Positions 16,898 through 26,511 are shown, counted from the first letter of the stretch. The stretch is 64,000 bases of DNA from Vibrio cyclitrophicus (GCF_024347435.1 NZ_AP025481.1:1-64000); one strand, 5' to 3'. Made by a program: numbers and translations. The notes: generated by a model not told the origin, from the letters alone.

Positions 16898-18580
16898 CTA
16901 GCTACGACTAACGCGGTCTTTGACTGCTTGTTTAATTTGCTGACGTTGTTCTTGAGAAAGAGATTGAATTTTACCTTTTAGTTCTTGTTTTTGGATATCT
17001 GAAAGGCCTCTTACTTTTTCCTGAGCAATGTTTTTAATATCATCGATGCTTTGTTTCTTTCCCGTCAACAGGTAGTAACCTAATGAGTATGGTTCTTTCC
17101 CTATTTCGTCCACTTCAATAGAAATGATATGTAGCATTTTTGCTGTATTTTCTGGTGACTGTTTAGCCCATTCAAGAGTCGAATCTTTTTGAGTTTGCCA
17201 TAGAGCTCGACGAGCATCGTCATTAATAGCGTCACCACTTTGGTTTACTAAGAACACAGTAACAAGGGCTTTTTGCTCATCAACGGATAGTAACTCTGCT
17301 GCTTGTTTATAAGCGTCCATAGTTGCTTTTGAAACTGTTTTTGTGCCTTCTGGACCAATAATTACACCACCAGTTACACCATTGTCTTTGATCTTGACTT
17401 CAGTGCCATCTAGAAGAGTGACAGTAAGGGTATTGCCATCGAGGTCATAACCAATAGTTGGTAATTCGTTAGACGCTTCACCTTCAATAGGGTTTATAGG
17501 AGCTGGACGTTCAATTGGGTTCTCAATGTTTGGCTTACCAGTTATTGCTGCGAAAAGACGTCCGTCATCATTACGGAACGTAATTTCTGCGCCATTTTCT
17601 AAGCTCACAACAAAACCGAGCTCTTGCATTTCAGCGTGAGCGATAACTTCGCCATCCATATTAGTGATTGTACCGTCAGCATTGAGCACAGCTCCGCTGT
17701 CTGAGCTTGGGTGGTATAAAACACCATCTTTCAAAATCAGTGTCTCACCGTTGTCCAGAGTAATGATAGTTGTGCCTAGAACGTCATCTATGTCACCGTA
17801 AGTAGGCGCGGAATCAGGGCCTTCGTGCTCATGACCGTGACCAAAGACTGTTGCGATTAGACGGCCGTCTTCATGGCTAATAATGATTTCTTCACCGCGA
17901 GGAGTATTGAATGTCAGATGTGTAATTTGACCATCAGTACGGTGAGTTTCTACTGTGATTCCGGTGCTTTCACCAGACATCGTTAGCACTTCACCATCTA
18001 CGATTTTGTGAGTTGGTTTAGCATCTGAACCGTTAATATTGAGGTAATAGGTATCATCTCCTTGGATGACCCACATGTAGTTACCGTTGTCACCTTCGAT
18101 AAGCGCTACAGGCATTCCAAGGTCGTCTACAATCATGTAATTAGCAAAGAATTCATTGCCAGCAGAAGGTCCCCATTCGTCATCACCAAATTCTGGGTCT
18201 AACACTGAACCTTCGATGATCAATCGGCCATTTTCAACAGCTAATGTATATGATTTATCGTTGATATAAACGGTCGCAACACCATTGTTTGTAACCACTG
18301 TGCCAACGATATCGCCATTCGCGTCGACAACAACATCACCTTGGATAGTGAATACTTCACCATTTACAGCTACTACAGCGTTACCTTCACCATCTCCAAT
18401 CACTACAGCATTGTTACCTTCATCGCCGATGATATATGCTGTTCGTAGTTCTTCGTTGTAAATAACATCAGCAACGCCAACCTGTGGTTCAGGACTTGTA
18501 CCGTTATCGCTGCTACCAGAAGAAGAACAGCCAGCAAGGAATGTCGCTGCGATAGCAGTGCTTAGTAGTTTTAGTTTCAT
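16898..18580 (-). CDS. large repeat-containing lipoprotein
   Basis: 560 residues. Signal peptide with lipobox LAGC (Cys near residue 18), then a Ser/Gly-rich linker, so it is lipid-anchored in the envelope. Residues about 35-400 are beta-rich, with repeated short blocks of the type V-x-x-N/D-G-x-(V/I) and a recurring (D/N)GRL(I/F)A; one copy is followed by a His-rich FGHGHEHEG. The C-terminal 150 residues are helical and charged (RGLSDIQKQELKGKIQSLSQ). No known family recognised. It could be an adhesin-like or metal-binding surface protein; the downstream beta-barrel gene may be a partner. Confidence 0.65.
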   Translation of the reverse strand: MKLKLLSTAIAATFLAGCSSSGSSDNGTSPEPQVGVADVIYNEELRTAYIIGDEGNNAVVIGDGEGNAVVAVNGEVFTIQGDVVVDANGDIVGTVVTNNGVATVYINDKSYTLAVENGRLIIEGSVLDPEFGDDEWGPSAGNEFFANYMIVDDLGMPVALIEGDNGNYMWVIQGDDTYYLNINGSDAKPTHKIVDGEVLTMSGESTGITVETHRTDGQITHLTFNTPRGEEIIISHEDGRLIATVFGHGHEHEGPDSAPTYGDIDDVLGTTIITLDNGETLILKDGVLYHPSSDSGAVLNADGTITNMDGEVIAHAEMQELGFVVSLENGAEITFRNDDGRLFAAITGKPNIENPIERPAPINPIEGEASNELPTIGYDLDGNTLTVTLLDGTEVKIKDNGVTGGVIIGPEGTKTVSKATMDAYKQAAELLSVDEQKALVTVFLVNQSGDAINDDARRALWQTQKDSTLEWAKQSPENTAKMLHIISIEVDEIGKEPYSLGYYLLTGKKQSIDDIKNIAQEKVRGLSDIQKQELKGKIQSLSQEQRQQIKQAVKDRVSRS

Positions 18581-18673
18581 GGTTTACTCTCAAATAATTG
18601 TATAGGAACAAGGTTTGCTTCTTGCAGTGTTATGTGGCGTTCCTAGCCGATGAGAGAAGTATATGGACTGAAT

Positions 18674-18709
18674 AAAAAAGCCTCTAATTCCTTAAAAGAA
18701 TAGAGGCCT
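18674..18709 (-). terminator. Rho-independent terminator after the LysR gene
   Basis: GCCTCT-A-ATTC / GAAT-AGAGGC stem with a one-base bulge, followed on the minus strand by CTTTTTTATTC. Confidence 0.75.
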
Positions 18710-18751
18710 TAACGATTAGTTATTAATGAAACAGAGTAAAGAGGGTGATAA

Positions 18752-19675
18752 CTACTGGTTATTATTGAGAAGGTTATCCAATATCCTCTTAAGCCATAGA
18801 GTTGTAGGACTGTTACGATGTTTGTGGTGAAAGTATGCACACACGATAGGGTTGATATCCTTGTTGTCAAATAAGATGTCGATGGCCCGTAAGGAGGTTT
18901 TCTTCTCTATGCCTAAAAATTTCGAGGCAGGGAACATCATGTCGGAGTTTTGTACTACATCAATAACCGCTGATGGCAGCTCTGAACGGAAGCCTATTCT
19001 TGCTTCTAGTCCTTTGATTTTCATTATTTTTTCTGCAAGTGTTTGATGAGAGTTCCAATCTATCGCAATAATTGTAGCCAGCTCAAACTTAACGCCATCT
19101 TTGATTTCAATAAAATCTTTCTGATAAGGATGGCCTTCTCTCAAGTAACCTTTAAAACTGTCTTGGGCTATCGGTTGTTGTAAGAGCTCCTTGGGGGCGT
19201 GGTTAATTTCATAATTGAAACCAATCAGCACCTCATCATTAATGATGTCAGCCATCGTTGTTTTAGACCAGTTTAATAGCTGAACTTGAACATGCGGAGC
19301 TTGAGAGCGAATTGCTTTGAATAACTTACTTGATAGTGAGCTAAGGAGGAAAGGAGATAACGCTAACTTGAGGGGCCCGCGTAGTTCACTAGGGTTGAAT
19401 TCATTACTATTATTGAGTGCTGAAGAAAGATCATCCAAGATTGGTGAAATACTCTCGGCGAGCATATTGGCATGCTCTGTTGCACGTAATCCGTGGTGCG
19501 TTTTTACAAATAGCTCATCGTCAAAATGATCGCGCAATCTTTGTAGAGCTTTGCTGATCGCCGGTTGAGATGCGAATAAACGCTCGGATGCTTTGCGCAT
19601 ATTCCGCTCTTGATGCAGGATCATAAAAGTTCGCAGTAGATTTAAATCTAAGCTAGAAAACAAGTCTTTTGCCAT
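18752..19675 (-). CDS. LysR-family transcriptional regulator
   Basis: 307 residues from the ATG at 19675, which has AAGG eight bases upstream; an in-frame GTG nine bases earlier is poorer. N-terminal winged helix: LDLNLLRTFMILHQERNMRKASERLFASQPAISKALQRLRDHF, then the LysR effector domain with typical P-L-K-L-A-L start near residue 100. Most LysR genes sit divergent from their target. Here the upstream gene (EamA, 19810-20703) is on the same strand and the downstream lipoprotein is too, so its target is uncertain. Effector unknown. Confidence 0.9.
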   Translation of the reverse strand: MAKDLFSSLDLNLLRTFMILHQERNMRKASERLFASQPAISKALQRLRDHFDDELFVKTHHGLRATEHANMLAESISPILDDLSSALNNSNEFNPSELRGPLKLALSPFLLSSLSSKLFKAIRSQAPHVQVQLLNWSKTTMADIINDEVLIGFNYEINHAPKELLQQPIAQDSFKGYLREGHPYQKDFIEIKDGVKFELATIIAIDWNSHQTLAEKIMKIKGLEARIGFRSELPSAVIDVVQNSDMMFPASKFLGIEKKTSLRAIDILFDNKDINPIVCAYFHHKHRNSPTTLWLKRILDNLLNNNQ

Positions 19676-19765
19676 ATTGAGCACCTTATTATTAGTTGTT
19701 TAACTATAAGGTTGGGTCGGTACGAGAACAAATACATATTTTATATAGGTGTGATGCCTGTAAAG

Positions 19766-19789
19766 AAAAACCCGCACTTGGCGGGTTTA
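19766..19789 (-). terminator. Rho-independent terminator after the MarR-linked EamA gene
   Basis: AAACCCGC / GCGGGTTT stem with an ACTTG loop; on the minus strand a T run follows. Confidence 0.8.
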
Positions 19790-19809
19790 TAAGTAACAAT
19801 CTAAATCTT

Positions 19810-20703
19810 CTACTGCGTAACAGGCTTAACTTGTTTGGACTGTCTTACTGCCAGAATAAGTTGCGGTAGCAGTGACATCACGATCATGCCTGTCATCAGT
19901 GAATACTGTACTGGAGTAAAGGATTCACCCATCAACACCATCCCCGTAACGATGCCAGCCACTGGGTTAGCGATGCCACCGAAGGTGAAATCAACCACAG
20001 ACATACGTTGTAGTAACCATACATACATGCCGTAACCAAGCGCAGTATTTAGCCCAATTACCCACAATAGACCCATTGCATTGCGAGAATCGAAATGAGT
20101 GACAGCATTAACATAAGGTTGCGGGTCGATGAACGCATGAACGCCAGACGCGACAGACAAAATCGTACCACCCAAAATCAGTTGCCACGTTAATACTTTC
20201 CACCAGTGCATGCGATTACCCAGTGATTTGGTAATGCTGCTGCCGATAACGATACACATGATTGCCGCAAACATGGCGCCCAAACCGATCGGGTTTAATG
20301 CGATCTGGCTTGGGTTAAACAATATCCACGCTAAGGTGATCAAGCCAATACCAGACAGGGCTTGAATCAAATGCGGGCGCTGCTTTTTCACTACCCAATG
20401 GAAGATCATAGCGAACACAGGCACAGAGATCATACCCACGCCAGAAATCGCTGAAGGCAGCGTTAGTGCCATCACGAAGATCAGGCCAAAGAAGGTCGCA
20501 ATATTGATAAGACCCAATGTGAAAATGATCTGCCACTCGCCGTTTTTAGGCAGTGTCGGCTTTACTGCTAGCAATAACAAACCAGCAGGTAACGCACGCA
20601 AAGCACCTAATAATAATGGTGGCCACTCCTGTAGCGTAAATTGCGTCACTGCATAGGTTGTTCCCCAAAAGAACGCGGGGATCATTGCTAATAATATGTT
20701 CAT
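19810..20703 (-). CDS. EamA/DMT-family transporter divergent from a MarR regulator
   Basis: 297 residues, ten predicted membrane helices, with PAFFWGTTYAVTQFTLQEWPPLLLGALRALPAGLLLL as the first EamA hairpin. It is divergently transcribed from the MarR gene, and its start codon is six bases from an 18-bp operator-like palindrome. A MarR-controlled exporter is the simplest reading, with the regulator relieved by the exported compound. Substrate unknown. Confidence 0.85.
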   Translation of the reverse strand: MNILLAMIPAFFWGTTYAVTQFTLQEWPPLLLGALRALPAGLLLLAVKPTLPKNGEWQIIFTLGLINIATFFGLIFVMALTLPSAISGVGMISVPVFAMIFHWVVKKQRPHLIQALSGIGLITLAWILFNPSQIALNPIGLGAMFAAIMCIVIGSSITKSLGNRMHWWKVLTWQLILGGTILSVASGVHAFIDPQPYVNAVTHFDSRNAMGLLWVIGLNTALGYGMYVWLLQRMSVVDFTFGGIANPVAGIVTGMVLMGESFTPVQYSLMTGMIVMSLLPQLILAVRQSKQVKPVTQ

Positions 20704-20709
20704 TTGAAA

Positions 20710-20727
20710 TATCTTTACGTTAAGATA
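20710..20727. promoter_or_regulatory. MarR operator-like palindrome, copy 1
   Basis: TATCTTTACGTTAAGATA has TATCTT / AAGATA arms six bases apart, and lies directly before the EamA start. A similar sequence occurs 60 bp away. Confidence 0.6.
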
Positions 20728-20769
20728 ACTATTGTGTGAACTGTATACTGAGAACTAGTGGTTGTAAAG

Positions 20770-20787
20770 TATCTTTATGTTAAACTA
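20770..20787. promoter_or_regulatory. MarR operator-like sequence, copy 2
   Basis: TATCTTTATGTTAAACTA repeats 13 of the first 14 bases of copy 1, with a degenerate right arm. The two sites are exactly 60 bp apart, so they face the same side of the helix if the pitch is about 10 bp. Confidence 0.5.
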
Positions 20788-20827
20788 GTTTGAAGTAAAC
20801 AAGACTAATCACGGAGCTAGATTGCAA

Positions 20828-21310
20828 ATGGATGCTATCGACCGCGTTGTAGAGCAATGGGCAAAGGAAAAGCCCGAATTAGAAACTGAGCCTATGGCAA
20901 TGATGGGCCGGATTATGCGTATTGCCAAGTATATGGAGACGCAAGTTGCCGAGCTTCATAAAAAATACGACATGAAGCTGGGTGAGTTTGATGTGCTGGC
21001 GACGTTGCGACGTTCTGGAAAGCCTTACCGACTGACTCCGTCAGAATTGATCGGCTCGATGATGCTGACATCAGGCGCGATGACCAATCGCCTTGATAAG
21101 CTAGAAGCGAAAGGGCTGATCAGTCGTGAGCACAGTAAAGAAGACAGACGCAGCGTGAGTGTTCAGTTAACAAAAGATGGTCTTATTCTTATTGACCAAA
21201 TGATGACTGAGCATGTTGAAACGCAGAAGAAGCTTGTGAAATCTCTGTCTGCGAGCCAGAAGAAAAATACTAACCAGCTGCTGAAAACATGGTTGAGTGC
21301 ATACGAGTAA
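20828..21310 (+). CDS. MarR-family transcriptional regulator
   Basis: 160 residues from ATG 20828. An in-frame TTG at 20822 is five bases from GGAG and is a real alternative start. MarR winged helix: KLGEFDVLATLRRSGKPYRLTPSELIGSMMLTSGAMTNRLDKLEAKGLISREHSKEDRRSVSVQLTKDG, with the D-x-R wing (EDRRS). N-terminal and C-terminal helices give the dimer interface. It is divergent from the EamA transporter and most likely represses both genes from the duplicated TATCTTTAYGTTAA element between them. Confidence 0.9.
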   Translation: MDAIDRVVEQWAKEKPELETEPMAMMGRIMRIAKYMETQVAELHKKYDMKLGEFDVLATLRRSGKPYRLTPSELIGSMMLTSGAMTNRLDKLEAKGLISREHSKEDRRSVSVQLTKDGLILIDQMMTEHVETQKKLVKSLSASQKKNTNQLLKTWLSAYE

Positions 21311-21367
21311 TTGACTGGCTGGAGCGGCTTGCTGAATTTATTGAACTGAGCTAACTTAATCTGATTT

Positions 21368-21398
21368 GAAAACCGAAGTGATGAGCTTCGGTTTTTTT
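21368..21398 (+). terminator. Rho-independent terminator after the MarR gene
   Basis: AAAACCGAAG / CTTCGGTTTT stem with a short loop, followed by a long T run. Confidence 0.85.
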
Positions 21399-21674
21399 GT
21401 GTTTGTTAAATGGGTTTACATCTCTGACTCATTTAGATGGCTTAGGTTGAGCCGAGGCTCTCCAGCACTTCTCTAGCTTTTTCAAAGCAAGTGTTTTAAT
21501 GAATTTAAGGCAATGGTAACCGCATTGAGGTTGTTCAATCTTCGGATTTAGTCAGTAATTTGTATGCGAGCATGTCTACTAAAATTTCAAACAAGTTGTT
21601 CTATTTTTCTCGTTATCATCTTAATGCTAAGTCGAATAACCTATCGGCAATGAAACTTATCAAGGCTTAGAACT
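21399..21674. other. intergenic region upstream of the DoxX gene
   Basis: Together with the MarR 3' flank this is 364 bp without a gene. It is expected to carry the DoxX promoter. I see no credible ORF or repeat in it. Confidence 0.45.
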
Positions 21675-22112
21675 ATGAACACTAGATTGAACGACACACT
21701 AACTTTTTTCGCTCGTATTTTATTGGCTTACTTGTTTATTCAAGCGGGTTGGGGAAAGCTATTTAGCTATGAAGGAACCGCGGGATATATGGCATCTCAA
21801 GGAGTTAGTGCTCACTTGTTGCCTTTGGTTATCTTGCTTGAACTCGGTGGCGGGCTTGCAATTTTAGCTGGATTTATGACTCGCTTTACAGCGTTCTCGA
21901 TTGCATTTTTTTCTTTAGTCTCTGGTGTTATGTTTCACTTCGACCCAAGTTCGTCGGGTCAAATGATTCACTTCTACAAAAATGTCTCTGTTGCTGGTGG
22001 GTATCTGGCGTTAGCGGTACTTGGCGCGGGATCGTTTAGTGTTGATTACTGGCTGTCTAACAAGCTAAAGCAAGATACCAAATGGACGCGCTTAATGGTT
22101 CTTGTTCGTTAG
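21675..22112 (+). CDS. DoxX-family membrane protein
   Basis: 145 residues with four predicted membrane helices. ILLAYLFIQAGWGKLFSYEGTAGYMASQG and LLELGGGLAILAGFMTRFTAF match the DoxX/YphA signature (R/A-x-x-x-x-x-x-G-x-x-K, then G-G-x-x-x-x-x-G). Proteins of this family are linked to redox and thiol stress in some bacteria, but the role is not certain. Single gene, with its own terminator region at 22183. Confidence 0.82.
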   Translation: MNTRLNDTLTFFARILLAYLFIQAGWGKLFSYEGTAGYMASQGVSAHLLPLVILLELGGGLAILAGFMTRFTAFSIAFFSLVSGVMFHFDPSSSGQMIHFYKNVSVAGGYLALAVLGAGSFSVDYWLSNKLKQDTKWTRLMVLVR

Positions 22113-22133
22113 TGCTCTTTGTCTAATCACACG

Positions 22134-22154
22134 TTATTCGTTATTCGTTATTCG
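22134..22154. repeat. short tandem repeat TTATTCG x3
   Basis: Three perfect copies of the heptamer TTATTCG just downstream of the DoxX stop. Copy number may vary by slippage; no function is implied. Confidence 0.8.
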
Positions 22155-22182
22155 TTAGTGTTGTTGGCGCAACTTATGAATC

Positions 22183-22217
22183 AAAAAACCGAAGCCTAAT
22201 CGCTTCGGTTTTTTTGT
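22183..22217. terminator. bidirectional Rho-independent terminator
   Basis: AAAAAACCGAAGC / GCTTCGGTTTTTT stem between the convergent DoxX and GlcG-like genes. Confidence 0.85.
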
Positions 22218-22254
22218 TCCTGTCTAAGAATTTCAAGTACAGAGAGTTAGCGAG

Positions 22255-22695
22255 TTAAGCTTGCAGCATCTCATCACTGAACAGTTCTGCGCAGCCAATA
22301 CCATTAATGGCGCAGCTTTCATCAATGTCTGAAATGTCACCGCTCACGCCGATAGCACCCAATACCGTTTTATCCTTGTCTCGAATCAGTAGCCCCCCAG
22401 GAACTGGCACCATGTTTCCGTGTGCGAGCACGTTTACGGCGGAGATGAATGCTGGTCGGTTGTCAGCATCTTGGGCGAGTTTTCTAGAGGAACAACCCAG
22501 TGCGAGTGCCCCCCACGCTTTAGCAATCGCGATGTCTGGTCGCATCATGCTAGAGCCGTCTTGACGTTGCAGAGAAATCAGCTTGCCACCGCTGTCTAAG
22601 ACGGCGACCGTCAAAGGTTCTGTGTGGATTTTGTTTCCTGCTTTTAAGGTTCCATCGATGATGGTTAATGCTTGTTGTAGAGTCAAACTTCCCAT
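22255..22695 (-). CDS. GlcG/HbpS-like protein
   Basis: 146 residues from the ATG at 22695, which has AGGAG six bases upstream; the longer frame from 22749 lacks one. It matches the GlcG/HbpS (heme-degrading domain) fold: LTLQQALTIIDGTLKAG, VAVLDSGGKLISLQRQDGS, PVPGGLLIRDKDKTVLGAIGVSG. Members bind small ligands or heme; GlcG is encoded with glycolate genes in E. coli but its activity is not established. It lies 103 bp downstream of malate synthase on the same strand, so an operon tied to C2 metabolism is likely. Confidence 0.85.
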   Translation of the reverse strand: MGSLTLQQALTIIDGTLKAGNKIHTEPLTVAVLDSGGKLISLQRQDGSSMMRPDIAIAKAWGALALGCSSRKLAQDADNRPAFISAVNVLAHGNMVPVPGGLLIRDKDKTVLGAIGVSGDISDIDESCAINGIGCAELFSDEMLQA

Positions 22696-22798
22696 GTTAT
22701 CTCCTAGTTTTTCAAGGGGCATACGTACCAAGCTCAGCCAGCCAATCATTACTCTTGTTTGTGAATATCATTGACTGGTTCAGCTCGGTACAAGAGTC

Positions 22799-24424
22799 CT
22801 AACTGGACTCTTGTAATAGTCCATAGCTGGGTAAAGTTAGGAAGGCAGCGAACTCTTCGGCTGTAGAAAGTTGATAGAAAAGATCAGCTGTCTCTTCAAA
22901 TCGACCTGCTGCATAGCGCGAGTCACCGACTTCATGTTTTATCGTGTCTAACTCCTGGTAAAGCCAAGAGTGGAACAATTGTTTGGTAAAGGTTTGGCCG
23001 TCATCAAGCGTGACGCCGTGGTGGATCCATTGCCAAATATTGGCTCTTGAGATCTCTGCGGTGGCGGCATCTTCCATAAGGCCGTAGATAGGTACACAGC
23101 CGTAGCCTTGAATCCAAGCTTCGATGTAATACAGCGCAATACGGATATTCTTGCGCACGCCGGCTTCGTCGCGGCTGCCTTCACAAGGCTTTAGCAACGA
23201 GTCTGCATTGATCACATGCTCCGGGCTTTGAAAATCCATTTGGTTTACTTTGCCATCTAAGTGCTTATCAAAGATCGACATTGCCAAATCAACCAGTGCA
23301 GGGTGCGCGACCCATGTGCCGTCGTGTCCGTTCTGAGATTCTCTTTGCTTATCTTCGATAACCTTGGCGGTTACACGCGCCATTTCTTGCGGATCTTTCG
23401 CTGGAATAAAGGCCGACATACCACCCATCGCCAGTGCGCCGCGAGCATGACAAGTACGCACCAACAGTTGGCTATAGGCATTTAGAAACTCTTGATCCAT
23501 GCCGATCCCGTGGCGGTCAGGCAGGATGCGGTCTTTATGGTTTTTCAGCGTTTTGATGTAGCTGAAGATGTAATCCCAACGGCCACAGTTCATTGCCACG
23601 ATATGATCACGCATTGCGTACAAGATCTCTTCCATTTGGAATACGGCTGGAAGCGTCTCAATCAAAACCGTCGCACGAATGGTGCCTTTGGGTACGTGGA
23701 AATAGTTTTCGGTGAAGCTGAAAATATCGTCCCACCACTGTGCTTCTTCCATGCTCTCAAGCTTGGGAATGTAGTAGTAAACCCCTAAACCTTGTTGTGC
23801 TCGTGATTGATAGTTATGGAAAAAGTACAAGGCGAAGTCCATCAAGCAACCGCCGATAGGCTGATTGTTGAATTGGATGGATTGCTCTGGAAGGTGGATC
23901 CCTCGTGGGCGTGCGATCAGCAGTGCAGGATCGTCGTTTAATTGGTAACGCTTCTGCTTCTTCTCATCGAAATAACTAATGGTGCCAAGGTTGGCGTCTC
24001 TTAGGTTGATTTGCCCTTCGACCATATTGGCCCAAGTCGGGGAAGAGGCATCCTCAAAGCAACACATGAAGACTTTCGCGCCTGAGTTTAGCGCGTTGAT
24101 CACCATCTTTCTTTCGATAGGTCCGGTGATCTCTACGCGGCGATCCAGTAACTCTGGCGGCGGTGTTGCCACTTTCCATTCATTATTCTGACGAATGGAT
24201 ATGGTGTCCTTTCTGAAATTAGGTAACTCACCGTTGTCATATTGAGCTTGTTTTATGTCACGGTCATTTAGCAGGGTATGACGGCGATCTCCAAACTTAT
24301 TAACAAGGGCTTCTAAGAACTTTAATGCATCTTTAGACAAGATCTCTTTGTACTCGGAGTTGTCCATCTTCCCAAGTACCTGCATACACAGCACATCTTC
24401 TCTCTCTTTCACGTCATTCATCAT
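22799..24424 (-). CDS. aceB: malate synthase (A-type)
   Basis: 541 residues, the length of AceB. It condenses glyoxylate and acetyl-CoA to malate in the cytoplasm. Seen: ITGPIERKMVINALNSGAKVFMCCFEDASSPTW near residues 98-131, RPRGIHLPE (catalytic Arg region), TVLIETLPAVFQMEEILYAMRDHIVAMNCGRWDYIFSYIKT with the Mg-binding Glu and Asp, and a late CEGSRDEAGVRKNIRIALYYIEAWI segment with the candidate catalytic Asp. The ATG has AGGAG upstream. No isocitrate lyase gene is nearby; instead it faces gcl across a 314-bp promoter region holding two ATTGTATACAAT-type sites, so glyoxylate from allantoin, rather than isocitrate, is its probable source here. Confidence 0.95.
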   Translation of the reverse strand: MMNDVKEREDVLCMQVLGKMDNSEYKEILSKDALKFLEALVNKFGDRRHTLLNDRDIKQAQYDNGELPNFRKDTISIRQNNEWKVATPPPELLDRRVEITGPIERKMVINALNSGAKVFMCCFEDASSPTWANMVEGQINLRDANLGTISYFDEKKQKRYQLNDDPALLIARPRGIHLPEQSIQFNNQPIGGCLMDFALYFFHNYQSRAQQGLGVYYYIPKLESMEEAQWWDDIFSFTENYFHVPKGTIRATVLIETLPAVFQMEEILYAMRDHIVAMNCGRWDYIFSYIKTLKNHKDRILPDRHGIGMDQEFLNAYSQLLVRTCHARGALAMGGMSAFIPAKDPQEMARVTAKVIEDKQRESQNGHDGTWVAHPALVDLAMSIFDKHLDGKVNQMDFQSPEHVINADSLLKPCEGSRDEAGVRKNIRIALYYIEAWIQGYGCVPIYGLMEDAATAEISRANIWQWIHHGVTLDDGQTFTKQLFHSWLYQELDTIKHEVGDSRYAAGRFEETADLFYQLSTAEEFAAFLTLPSYGLLQESS

Positions 24425-24453
24425 TGCTTGTCTCCTTTGTACAATACGATGTC

Positions 24454-24469
24454 ATTTTGTATACAAAAT
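24454..24469. promoter_or_regulatory. purine-regulon palindrome upstream of aceB
   Basis: ATTTTGTATACAAAAT is a perfect 16-bp palindrome, 29 bp upstream of the aceB ATG. The core TTGTATACAA recurs before gcl, puuE, xdhA and the GntR gene. A smaller TTGTACAA lies at 24437-24444. Confidence 0.7.
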
Positions 24470-24709
24470 TATCTTTTTAAGGATATTTATATGGTAGAAA
24501 TTGTAAACAAGCAAACGGTATTTAACATTTATTTATCATTTAATCTTTTTGTAATTTATTTTTACGTAAAGATATTTTATGTAAAGCAATGAATTGTAAG
24601 CTTTTCAGGGTAAGTGCGTACTTAATGTGATGGGTTGATGTAACAAGATTGTTTCATTCTGGGGTTGATAAATAGCGAGGATGGTTCATAGTACACAAAA
24701 GTTAGGTTA

Positions 24710-24721
24710 ATTGTATACAAT
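24710..24721. promoter_or_regulatory. purine-regulon palindrome upstream of gcl
   Basis: ATTGTATACAAT, perfect 12-bp palindrome. It ends 17 bp before the gcl ATG and just before the ribosome site, a position where a bound protein would block initiation. Confidence 0.7.
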
Positions 24722-24738
24722 CTGAACTGGAGGTTCGA

Positions 24739-26511
24739 ATGGCAATTATGAAAGCGATTGAAGCAGCGGTAGAAGTGCTTAAACGTGAAGGTGTAGACAT
24801 CGTATTTGGTGTTCCCGGCGCAGCAATAAACCCTATGTATGCGGCTATGAAAAAACTCGGAGGAATCGACCACGTCTTAGCTCGCCACGTAGAGGGTGCA
24901 TCGCATATGGCTGAAGGGTACACACGTACCAATCAAGACAATATCGGTGTGTGTATTGGTACTTCTGGCCCTGCGGGAACGGACATGATCACGGGACTTT
25001 ATTCGGCGTCTGCAGATTCAATCCCAATCCTATGTATTACAGGTCAGGCCCCGCGTGCCCGCCTTCATAAAGAAGACTTCCAAGCGGTTGATATTGAATC
25101 TATCGCTAAACCAGTCACTAAGTGGGCGACTACGGTTCTTGAACCGGCTCAAGTGCCACGTGCATTCCAAAAAGCCTTTCATTTAATGCGTTCGGGTCGT
25201 CCGGGTCCAATCCTGATTGATCTACCGATTGATGTTCAGCTGGCTGAGATTGAGTTTGATATCGATACCTATGAACCGCTAGAGCCTTATAAGCCACAAG
25301 CAACACGCGCTCAGGTTGAGAAAGCATTAACCATGATGTCTCAATCGGAAAAACCGCTGATCGTATCGGGTGGTGGCGTGATTAACGCTGGCGCGTCTGA
25401 ATTGTTGCAACAGTTTGCCGAGATCACTGGTGTTCCTGTTATTCCAACCTTAATGGGTTGGGGATCGATCCCGGATGATCATGAGTTAATGGCGGGTATG
25501 GTGGGGCTACAAACTTCTCACCGTTACGGTAACGAAACCATGCTCAACTCTGATTTTGTGTTTGGTGTTGGTAACCGCTGGGCTAACCGTCATACCGGTT
25601 CTGTGGATGTTTATACGGAAGGCCGAAAGTTCGTACATGTAGACATTGAACCAACCCAAATAGGCCGCGTGTTCTGCCCAGATTTAGGCATTGTCTCTGA
25701 TGCGAAAGCAGCGCTAGAGCTAATGGTTGAAGTGGCGCAAGAGTGGCGTGATGCTGGCAAGCTGCCAAACCGAAATGCTTGGGCAAGTGAGTGTCAGGAA
25801 CGCAAATCGACCATGCTGCGTAAAACCAATTTCGATGAAGCGCCAATGAAACCGATGCGTGTTTATGAAGAGATGAACAAGGTATTTGGTCGTGAAACTT
25901 GTTATGTGAGCACCATTGGTTTGTCGCAAATCGCTGCCGCTCAGTTCCTGCATGTTTATAAGCCGCGTAACTGGATCAACTGTGGTCAAGCTGGCCCACT
26001 AGGTTGGACAACACCAGCCGCATTGGGTGTAAGAGCAGCTGATCCTGATCGCGATATTGTCGCTATCTCTGGAGACTATGATTTCCAATTTATGATCGAA
26101 GAGCTGGCAGTAGGTGCTCAATTCAATCTGCCATACATTCATGTGTTGGTGAACAACTCGTATCTAGGCTTGATTCGCCAAGCTCAGCGCCAATTTGATA
26201 TCGATTATTGTGTACAACTGGCATTTGATAACCAGAATGCGCCAGAGCTTGAAGGCTACGGGGTAGACCATGTAGCCGTTGTTGAAGGCTTAGGCTGTAA
26301 AGCGATTCGAGTTTGTGAACCAGAGCAAATTTCCGCTGCGTTTGAACAAGCCAAAGAGTTGATGAATAAGCATAAAGTGCCGGTTGTTGTTGAGCTAATT
26401 CTTGAGCGAGTGACTAATATTGCGATGGGCGTAGAGATCAACGCCATCAACGAATTTGAGCCACTTGCCGAAAGCCGCGGCGATGCTCCAACGGCGCTGG
26501 CGTACAAGTAA
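24739..26511 (+). CDS. gcl: glyoxylate carboligase (tartronate-semialdehyde synthase)
   Basis: 590 residues; joins two glyoxylates to tartronate semialdehyde plus CO2, using ThDP, Mg and FAD in the cytoplasm. Close to E. coli Gcl over its whole length. Val51 ([14 protein letters not shown]) occupies the place of the Glu found in most ThDP enzymes, which is the hallmark of Gcl. The ThDP motif is GDYDFQF (from G445) to NNSY. It has ACTGGAGG seven bases upstream. It is the first gene of gcl-hyi-glxR, with the glycerate kinase behind; a palindrome shared with the purine operons overlaps its promoter. Confidence 0.97.
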   Translation: MAIMKAIEAAVEVLKREGVDIVFGVPGAAINPMYAAMKKLGGIDHVLARHVEGASHMAEGYTRTNQDNIGVCIGTSGPAGTDMITGLYSASADSIPILCITGQAPRARLHKEDFQAVDIESIAKPVTKWATTVLEPAQVPRAFQKAFHLMRSGRPGPILIDLPIDVQLAEIEFDIDTYEPLEPYKPQATRAQVEKALTMMSQSEKPLIVSGGGVINAGASELLQQFAEITGVPVIPTLMGWGSIPDDHELMAGMVGLQTSHRYGNETMLNSDFVFGVGNRWANRHTGSVDVYTEGRKFVHVDIEPTQIGRVFCPDLGIVSDAKAALELMVEVAQEWRDAGKLPNRNAWASECQERKSTMLRKTNFDEAPMKPMRVYEEMNKVFGRETCYVSTIGLSQIAAAQFLHVYKPRNWINCGQAGPLGWTTPAALGVRAADPDRDIVAISGDYDFQFMIEELAVGAQFNLPYIHVLVNNSYLGLIRQAQRQFDIDYCVQLAFDNQNAPELEGYGVDHVAVVEGLGCKAIRVCEPEQISAAFEQAKELMNKHKVPVVVELILERVTNIAMGVEINAINEFEPLAESRGDAPTALAYK

